Shown here: piece by piece, positions 6,596 to 10,969 of the stretch
Position numbering within the stretch: the first letter of the stretch is position 1
Layout: each line of letters begins with the position of its first letter
NCBI GenBank assembly: GCA_035519475.1
Contig: DATIWI010000186.1
Span: forward strand, 1-10,969
Reading direction: 5' to 3'
Length of the DNA: 10,969 nt
DNA from: Fen-1467 sp035519475
GTDB taxonomy: Bacteria > Verrucomicrobiota > Verrucomicrobiia > Opitutales > Opitutaceae
The notes under the pieces: generated by a model
Told to the model about the DNA's origin: nothing
The model's input: only the letters and a program-made list of their open reading frames with translations
The model's database searches: none
Position numbers and translations under genes: made by a program

Positions 6596-6616
6596 CGCCT
6601 CTGTGCCTTGGTTGTG
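6563..6616. repeat. GCGCCTCTGTGCCTTGG repeat, copy 3
   Basis: gcttagcgcctctgtgcc at 6590-6607, followed by ttggttg, aligns with 6341-6365 and 269-293. The left part (aaacaaaggcgccagg, 6563-6578) is an imperfect inverted arm, the same layout as at 6311-6367. It supplies the stop codon of the small Cys-rich frame. Confidence 0.5.
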
Positions 6617-6876
6617 AGCGCCGATGCCCGCTGGATCCGCGCCAGGATCGGCGCCTCGTTGCGCTTGGTCACCTCGCGCTCCCATGACAATGCATGCCAT
6701 GATCGATTCCCCGCACTTTCGCTCGGATTGCTGATCGCGCGCGACCTGGCCGGTGATGGTACCGGATCGAGCCGCGCCCAATCGGAGGCCATCGGCGCGA
6801 TTCGCGGTCAGATCGCTCCGTGACCTCGGGAATTGATCCTTTGTGATCTCCGTGGCGAAGAGCGGGCTCTTGGCTC
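6617..6876. other. Spacer without recognisable gene
   Basis: Open frames exist on both strands, but none has a recognisable motif. A small hairpin AAGAG / CTCTT (6858-6862, 6867-6871) lies just past the stop of the minus-strand hydrolase gene; it lacks a T-tract and is only a weak terminator candidate. Confidence 0.35.
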
Positions 6877-9234
6877 CTACCGGCTTTCGCCGAGGTGCCG
6901 CGCGAGGGCGTCGCTGACCTGCAGATCAGTCAATCGGTAGTTGCGCGGGGCAATCAGGGCGAGGGTGGTGAAGGGGGAGATCGCGTCGACCGGGATGGCC
7001 ACGCGATAGGTCCGGCCTGCCTCGAGCGCGCCCGTGGTCACCTGCGGCTCGAAATAGACCGGCTTCGACGTCGGGTCCTTGGGCGCGGCGATCCGGTGCG
7101 CCAGGTCGGTCAACTCGGCGCCGGTGGCCTCGAACACGCCGACGGGATCGTAGTGGAAGAGCAGGGGCGCGAGGTCGCAGACGCGGGTGGTTCCGGGCAC
7201 GACCGCCGGCGCCTCGACGGGACCGTAGAGTCCGACGAGGGCGAAATCGGCGTCGGCCGCGCGGCGGATGGCCGCGCCCACCGCCGCGGAAAAGTCGCGG
7301 TGCGTCTTGATCGCCTCCGGCACGAGGGGCGAGGTTTCCCGTCCCGGCGTCCAACGCCACCGGCTGTCGAAGCTGCGGGTGGCGACGAGAGTCTGGCCCG
7401 TGGCGCGCGCGACGATCAAGTCGACGCCGACCGCGTTGGTCCTGGCGTCGGCCATGAGGAGCGGGATGGCGGAAGCCGCCGCGTAGGTGGCTGGGTTGTC
7501 AGAGGCCACCCAGAACACGAGGCGGTCGGGTGCGAGCGGGTTGTAATGCACGAGGCCGAACGCGTTGTTCGCGGAGGGGAAGCGGACGCCGTCGCTGCAG
7601 CCGATCGTGCCGTCGGCGAACCGCACCGGCAGGCGGTCGGCGAGGCGCGCGACCACGGCGTTCTGCGCCCCGGTGCCGATCAACACGAGGTGGCAGCGCG
7701 CGAGGTCGGCATCGGTGACCTCGGTGTCCGGCTTGGTATTGAGCCAGCCGTAGAGGTTGTTCGAGTGCGGAACCCCGTCCGGGGCGACCGCGCCGGGCAC
7801 GGGGTCGGTCGCGTCCAACCACTCGCAATCCGAACTTCTGCCTGCAGCCGCGGCAGCGGCGCGCATCGCCTGGCGCTCCGCGTCAGTGCCGTGCGTGCCG
7901 TAGACAATCAGCAGCGGTTCGCCGTCATAGAGCAGGTTGGCGCCGCCGGGGGTATGGAGACGGAAAGGCGCCGGCTCGCTCCGGGCTTCGAAGTTCCAGC
8001 TCTTGTCTCCCGCCGCCAGCACGACCGTGGCAGGCAGCGGCGGGGGCAGAACGATGGGAGCCGCCCTGTTCACGGCCACCCGCAGCGGTTGCGACGGATC
8101 AAAGGGGGACTCCGCCAGACGCAGGCGCAGGCGGGTGATGTTGGTCAGTTGTGCGAAGAGCGTGTTGGCGCCCCCGGCCGTGAGCACGAACCGGGCGGGC
8201 CGGGGCGCCGGACCCCACTCCGCGATTTCCGCCCACCAATCGCGCATCGCGCCGCCGTCGAGCGCGGTGTAGTCGAGGTGGCGCACGGTCCGGGAATCCG
8301 GCCGCACCTGTTCCTGCGCCCACGCGTCGCCCCGCTGGTTCCCTTCCCGGTATTCCCAGGCGGCGTGCCCGAGGCCGGTCGTCTCGTCCTGGATGACTTG
8401 GCCCCCGAGTTCGCGCAGCCGGGCCAGGGGACCGCGCTCGTGGATCACGGGCACGACCCAGTCGTCGTCGCTGTGCGTGGCATAGATTGGGAGAGTGAGG
8501 AGGTTGCCAAAGGGCACGGAACTCGCGTAACCACAGGTCGGCCGGCCCGAGGCCCAGCGCTGCGGATAGCGCGAGCCGAGCCGATAGGTGCCGCCTCCGC
8601 CCATGCTGCCGCCGGAGAGATGAATCCGGGCGGGATCGATCGACCAGTGCGCCTGGATGTAATCGACGACTGCCAGCACGTCGGCCTCCGACTCCGCGCG
8701 GTAGCCGCTGCCGCGGGCGCGGCCGAGCACGGCCACCTCGAAGTTTCCCGGGCGAGCCGCCATGCCGGTCGAGTGTTCGAGATGATTGCCGCTGTAGCCG
8801 TGCATGTAGATCCAGAGCATCGCGGGGCGGGCGGGATCGTAATCCGTCGGAATCATGAGCTTGAACGGCTGGCCGGAGCCGTCGACCGGCGACTCGTAAG
8901 CCCATTCCTGCACGCCGCGCAGGGTGGCGAGCAGGTTGGGCTCGGCGGCGATGCGGTTCACCCATTCGTCGAGGCGGCGCACCTTGGCGGCGATGGCGTC
9001 GGCGTTGTTGCCGGCGCGCGCGGCGGCGTTCTCGGCCTCGAAGCGGAGGAACTTGATCCAGCCGCGATAGGCGGCGAGGTCGGCGCGAGCGAGGGCGGCG
9101 TCAGCGCGGGCACAGGCTGCGGCGAGCGCGGGCGCCGGAGCGTCAACGGAGCTGGCGCGGGATGGCAGCAGGCCAAGGCAGGCGGCCAACGCCAGAGAGG
9201 GGAGGGCGCGAATCAGGGAACGCATCAGGGTCAT
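6877..9234 (-). CDS. Secreted alpha/beta-hydrolase with 5'-nucleotidase-C-like tail
   Basis: This is a predicted exported serine hydrolase of 785 residues, of the esterase/prolyl-oligopeptidase type. The N-terminus has a signal sequence (about 1-28). Leu16-Ala-Ala-Cys19 could be a lipobox; otherwise cleavage by signal peptidase I near 27-30 is likely. A helical region (35-110) precedes the hydrolase domain (about 115-345), which has YMHGYSGN (oxyanion side), nucleophile Ser210 in GGSMGG, acid Asp258 in DWVVP and His290 in GLGHAAW. The C-terminal third (about 650-765) resembles the 5'-nucleotidase C-terminal domain: DADFALVGLYG, then VCDLAPLLFHYDPVGVFEATGAEL, then TYRVAIP. The substrate is unknown; a polymer or acyl ester outside the cytoplasm is plausible. 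The ATG at 9232-9234 (alternative 9223-9225) directly precedes the signal sequence, while upstream in-frame codons are basic and atypical. Confidence 0.85.
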   Translation of the reverse strand: MTLMRSLIRALPSLALAACLGLLPSRASSVDAPAPALAAACARADAALARADLAAYRGWIKFLRFEAENAAARAGNNADAIAAKVRRLDEWVNRIAAEPNLLATLRGVQEWAYESPVDGSGQPFKLMIPTDYDPARPAMLWIYMHGYSGNHLEHSTGMAARPGNFEVAVLGRARGSGYRAESEADVLAVVDYIQAHWSIDPARIHLSGGSMGGGGTYRLGSRYPQRWASGRPTCGYASSVPFGNLLTLPIYATHSDDDWVVPVIHERGPLARLRELGGQVIQDETTGLGHAAWEYREGNQRGDAWAQEQVRPDSRTVRHLDYTALDGGAMRDWWAEIAEWGPAPRPARFVLTAGGANTLFAQLTNITRLRLRLAESPFDPSQPLRVAVNRAAPIVLPPPLPATVVLAAGDKSWNFEARSEPAPFRLHTPGGANLLYDGEPLLIVYGTHGTDAERQAMRAAAAAAGRSSDCEWLDATDPVPGAVAPDGVPHSNNLYGWLNTKPDTEVTDADLARCHLVLIGTGAQNAVVARLADRLPVRFADGTIGCSDGVRFPSANNAFGLVHYNPLAPDRLVFWVASDNPATYAAASAIPLLMADARTNAVGVDLIVARATGQTLVATRSFDSRWRWTPGRETSPLVPEAIKTHRDFSAAVGAAIRRAADADFALVGLYGPVEAPAVVPGTTRVCDLAPLLFHYDPVGVFEATGAELTDLAHRIAAPKDPTSKPVYFEPQVTTGALEAGRTYRVAIPVDAISPFTTLALIAPRNYRLTDLQVSDALARHLGESR

Positions 9235-9316
9235 CTCGGATCGCAGGCGGTTGAGAAAAATCAGCCGGAGCGCGACGCGCCTCCGGTTGGGTCGACCCAT
9301 CACACCGTGCCGTCCC

Positions 9317-9346
9317 CGATCCCTGCAACCCTTAATGAAGGGATCG
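9317..9346. promoter_or_regulatory. Overlapping dyads in the divergent spacer
   Basis: CGATCCCT (9317-9324) and AGGGATCG (9339-9346) are perfect inverted arms. Nested inside, CCCTT (9329-9333) and AAGGG (9338-9342) form a second hairpin around AATG that uses the same AGGG. The dyad lies in the 161-base spacer between the divergent hydrolase and Cys-rich exported protein genes and could be a shared operator. No clear -35/-10 pair was found. Confidence 0.35.
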
Positions 9347-9395
9347 CGCCGGTGCCGGGGTTTTCTGAGCAAAGGCCTTTCATCCCCGAAAACCC

Positions 9396-9995
9396 ATGAA
9401 TCGAAAGCAATTCCTTCAATTGGGCGGCTGCTGCGCCGCCCTGTCCGTTTTGCAGCGCGTGTCCGGAGCGACTCCCGCCGCGGCGAGCGCGCCGGCGCCA
9501 GCCCCCGCGCCCGCGGGCCCGCCGCTGACGGCCGCCGAAGCGCGCGTGGACTTCGCCGAACGGTGGGCCAAGCGCTTTTTCGACATCTTCGACGCCAACC
9601 TCGATGAGGCGACGCGCGAGAAGATCATGAAGGCGAACGGGCGCGCCTGCCACGAGGGCAGCCTGCATGGTCAGAAGCAACCGCCGGTCACCATGGATGA
9701 GTTCGTCGTCCGGGTGCAGTCGTACATCGGCGCCGACGCCATCCGCCGCGAAGGGAACACAGTCTATTTCCATTACGTGCAGAATCCGCGCGGCCTGAAG
9801 GTGGCCGACGGCTACTGCCTCTGCCCGCTCGTGGAGACCGGTCCCGCGGGATTGTCGGGAACCTACTGCCTCTGCTCCGTCGGCTACGTGCAGCACATGT
9901 TCGAGACAGCCACCGGCCAGCGGGTGAAAGTCGAACTGCTCGAGTCGCTCAAGCGCGGCGGCAAGACCTGCAAGTTCAAGATCACCTTGGTGTGA
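9396..9995 (+). CDS. Exported Cys-rich protein, possibly V4R/ATC-hydrolase-like
   Basis: This is a 199-residue protein. The N-terminus NRKQFLQLGGCCAA resembles a Tat signal with Arg-Lys in place of the twin Arg; Cys12/Cys13 sit in the hydrophobic part. An Ala/Pro linker (27-43) precedes the mature domain (about 44-199). That domain has Cys85-His86, then YCLC (140-143), YCLC (157-160), GYVQHMFE (163-170) and a closing TCKFKITL (191-198). From memory, the paired Cys-x-Cys motifs and the ending Cys-x-Phe recall L-2-amino-thiazoline-4-carboxylic acid hydrolase/V4R-like domains. The match is a judgement from pattern, so the function stays open. The cysteines may bind metal. ATG 9396 places the signal at the start. 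It is divergent from the secreted hydrolase gene, and both products are predicted to be exported. Confidence 0.65.
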   Translation: MNRKQFLQLGGCCAALSVLQRVSGATPAAASAPAPAPAPAGPPLTAAEARVDFAERWAKRFFDIFDANLDEATREKIMKANGRACHEGSLHGQKQPPVTMDEFVVRVQSYIGADAIRREGNTVYFHYVQNPRGLKVADGYCLCPLVETGPAGLSGTYCLCSVGYVQHMFETATGQRVKVELLESLKRGGKTCKFKITLV

Positions 9996-10095
9996 CCGAC
10001 CGGTCGGACGGTCCGGTGGTCCCGTGAAGGGGCGTCACCGCGCCACCGGATCAAACGTGTGAGGGCCGAGCGCGGTCCGGTCGGAGTCGGCCCTC
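9996..10095. other. Inverted repeats after the Cys-rich exported gene
   Basis: A perfect 12-base palindrome CCGACCGGTCGG (9996-10007) begins right after the stop codon. A 9-bp stem GAGGGCCGA (10061-10069) with TCGGCCCTC (10087-10095) follows, with a 17-base loop. Neither has a T-tract; they may be terminators or processing sites. I see no gene between 9996 and 10232. Confidence 0.35.
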
Positions 10096-10232
10096 GCGGG
10101 CTGCAGAATTGCCGCAACGCGCCGACGCCCCCGCTCGCCGAGCCTTCGCGCCGCGGGCCGCTCCGCCCGGATGCGGGGAGAGCGGTCATCGGCGGTGATC
10201 TTTCCCGCGCCAAATTCGCGCTTTCCCTCGGC

Positions 10233-10261
10233 GGTGATGTCAACTAATGGTTGACATCACC
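10233..10261. repeat. GTCAAC/GTTGAC hairpin, site 1
   Basis: GGTGATGTCAAC (10233-10244) pairs over 12 bp with GTTGACATCACC (10250-10261) around loop TAATG. It ends one base before the ATG of the helix-turn-helix gene, so it covers the ribosome-binding region or acts as an operator there. It also supplies the in-frame TAA (10245-10247) that closes the frame upstream. Confidence 0.85.
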
Positions 10262-10262
10262 T

Positions 10263-10628
10263 ATGAATGCTCCGCTGAGACTGCCTCCGCAGATGGAATT
10301 GCCGGCCGCATTGGCCGAGATCCTGGCTGAAACCGCCGTCGCCTATCTCAAGGACCGCCAGAAGGCGTTTCGCGTCGCCCGCCGCCCGCGCGTCGGAGCC
10401 ACGCTGCGTCCCGGGAAGGAGACGCCGCTGTGGAACGCCCTTGCCGCGGAAATCCGCCCGCATCTGCGCGCGTACGGCGCGCAGGTGAACCTCGGACGCC
10501 TGCTGGGGCTGGACCGGCAGACGATCCACGCCTATTTCGTGACCCGCACCCGGATGCCGGATGCCGAACGGACGCTGCAGCTGCTGACGTGGTTGATCGC
10601 GGTGCGCAAGGGCACGCCACCTTCTTGA
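10263..10628 (+). CDS. Small helix-turn-helix (XRE/Cro-like) DNA-binding protein
   Basis: This is a predicted 121-residue DNA-binding protein. A basic N-terminal half (KDRQKAFRVARRPRVG, 30-45) is followed by a helical domain with HTH AQVNLGRLLGLDRQTIHAYF (73-92) and RMPDAERTLQLLTWL (97-111), like Cro/C1-type folds. The ATG at 10263 is one base past the site 1 hairpin. An in-frame TTG at 10251 would add four residues encoded inside the palindrome and is less likely. There is no Shine-Dalgarno sequence, because the palindrome fills that position. The stop is 14 bases before site 2. This placement suggests that the protein binds the palindromes, or that the gene and palindromes travel as one unit of about 440 bases. 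Neither is shown by the sequence alone. The specific family was not recognised. Confidence 0.7.
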   Translation: MNAPLRLPPQMELPAALAEILAETAVAYLKDRQKAFRVARRPRVGATLRPGKETPLWNALAAEIRPHLRAYGAQVNLGRLLGLDRQTIHAYFVTRTRMPDAERTLQLLTWLIAVRKGTPPS

Positions 10629-10642
10629 GGGCCGTCCGCCGT

Positions 10643-10671
10643 GAACATGTCAACTATTAGTTGACATGTTC
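10643..10671. repeat. GTCAAC/GTTGAC hairpin, site 2
   Basis: GAACATGTCAAC (10643-10654) pairs over 12 bp with GTTGACATGTTC (10660-10671) around loop TATTA. It lies 14 bases after the stop of the helix-turn-helix gene. No T-tract follows, so it is not a standard intrinsic terminator. The outer four stem pairs differ from site 1 but remain complementary. Confidence 0.85.
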
Positions 10672-10819
10672 GCGGAGCGAGGGGCTGGCTCGCCTCGTGG
10701 GTGGTCCCCATGGCGGGCATTGCCGGATTCTCGCTGGCGGGGAGATTGCCCCAACAACAGCCGGGGCATGATTTGTTGCCCTCGCCGGGGAGCGCGCCCT
10801 CACCGGAAACGGCGAGAAC
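10672..10819. other. Non-coding, self-complementary segment between sites 2 and 3
   Basis: No supportable gene. The segment has further inverted repeats: TGCCCC (10747-10752) with GGGGCA (10763-10768), and CTCGCCG (10781-10787) with CGGCGAG (10810-10816). The second ends four bases before site 3. This would suit a structured RNA, or arms of a mobile unit, but could be chance in such GC-rich DNA. Confidence 0.35.
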
Positions 10820-10846
10820 AACATGTCAACTATTAGTTGACATGTT
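10820..10846. repeat. GTCAAC/GTTGAC hairpin, site 3
   Basis: AACATGTCAAC (10820-10830) pairs over 11 bp with GTTGACATGTT (10836-10846) around loop TATTA. It is the closest match to site 2. The 85 bases between it and site 4 hold no gene. Confidence 0.85.
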
Positions 10847-10931
10847 TCCCAAAGCGACGGGCCGATACCGGCGGAGGATTTCGCGGCGACCGCGTGGGGT
10901 GTTCCCGTCCGGCTTGACACGCGCGAGGTGG

Positions 10932-10966
10932 AGGCAACACGTCAACTATTGGTTGACATGTTGCCT
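10932..10966. repeat. GTCAAC/GTTGAC hairpin, site 4
   Basis: AGGCAACACGTCAAC (10932-10946) pairs with GTTGACATGTTGCCT (10952-10966) around loop TATTG, giving 15 positions with one mismatch (10940/10958). The outer pairs differ from the other three sites. The window ends three bases later, so more copies may follow. Confidence 0.85.
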
Positions 10967-10969
10967 TTG

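Noticed and set aside
6895..9399. Long plus-strand open frame opposite the secreted hydrolase
   Set aside because: It mirrors a high-GC coding gene with a complete catalytic triad; its own translation is Gly/Arg/His-rich and motif-free.
10661..10666. Perfect -35 hexamer TTGACA in the palindromes
   Set aside because: It occurs on both strands of the palindromes as a consequence of the stem sequence, and no -10 hexamer lies at 16-18 bases downstream.
10233..10671. IS200/IS605-type element with hairpin ends
   Set aside because: The enclosed protein has a helix-turn-helix and no HUH motif or catalytic Tyr arrangement of a Y1 transposase.
10233..10966. CRISPR array
   Set aside because: The repeated units are palindromes with changing outer arms, spacing is 410, 176 and 116 bases, one interval is a gene, and no cas genes are present.
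10233..10966. Integron attC sites and cassettes
   Set aside because: The inner arms GTCAAC/GTTGAC do not fit the RYYYAAC/GTTRRRY core pair, the stems lack the unpaired extrahelical bases, and no integrase is in the window.

Overview
The window is high-GC bacterial chromosome with no phage, plasmid, rRNA or tRNA genes. Intergenic DNA is unusually full of short stem-loop repeats. GC-rich codon use, mostly absent Shine-Dalgarno sequences, secreted hydrolases and repeats of the 'TGTAGGG + stem' and 'GCGTCTTTGTGCCTTGG' kinds suggest a Verrucomicrobiota member of the Opitutaceae type. This assignment is inference and was not tested.

Left part (1-1400). The first codons of a minus-strand gene run off the left edge. 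About 500 bases of intergenic DNA follow, with three copies of one stem-loop repeat and other degenerate repeats. A complete type II thymidine kinase lies on the minus strand, divergent from a plus-strand YafY-type WYL regulator.

Centre (1400-6600). The WYL regulator is followed by a perfect 10-bp inverted repeat that could be its operator, then an SRPBCC (polyketide cyclase-like) gene with an odd, probably non-native C-terminal tail. A minus-strand VOC/CatE-like dioxygenase follows. Regulator, SRPBCC protein and VOC protein may form a small stress or detoxification locus. A spacer with two oppositely oriented, covarying stem-loop repeats separates the VOC gene from a membrane hybrid histidine kinase (HAMP-PAS-HisKA-HATPase-REC). 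Then comes a small four-cysteine protein whose 3' end runs into a repeat.

Right part (6600-10969). A large secreted alpha/beta-hydrolase with a 5'-nucleotidase-C-like tail is on the minus strand. It is divergent from an exported Cys-rich protein of a possible V4R/ATC-hydrolase-like type. The last 740 bases hold the most unusual structure: a small helix-turn-helix gene flanked closely on both sides by long palindromes, with two more of the same palindromes downstream. All four fold as stems of 11-15 bp ending in GTCAAC / GTTGAC around a 5-nt loop TA(A/T)T(A/G). Their outer stems differ in sequence yet stay paired. This covariation points to selection on a hairpin, and the array may continue past the right edge.
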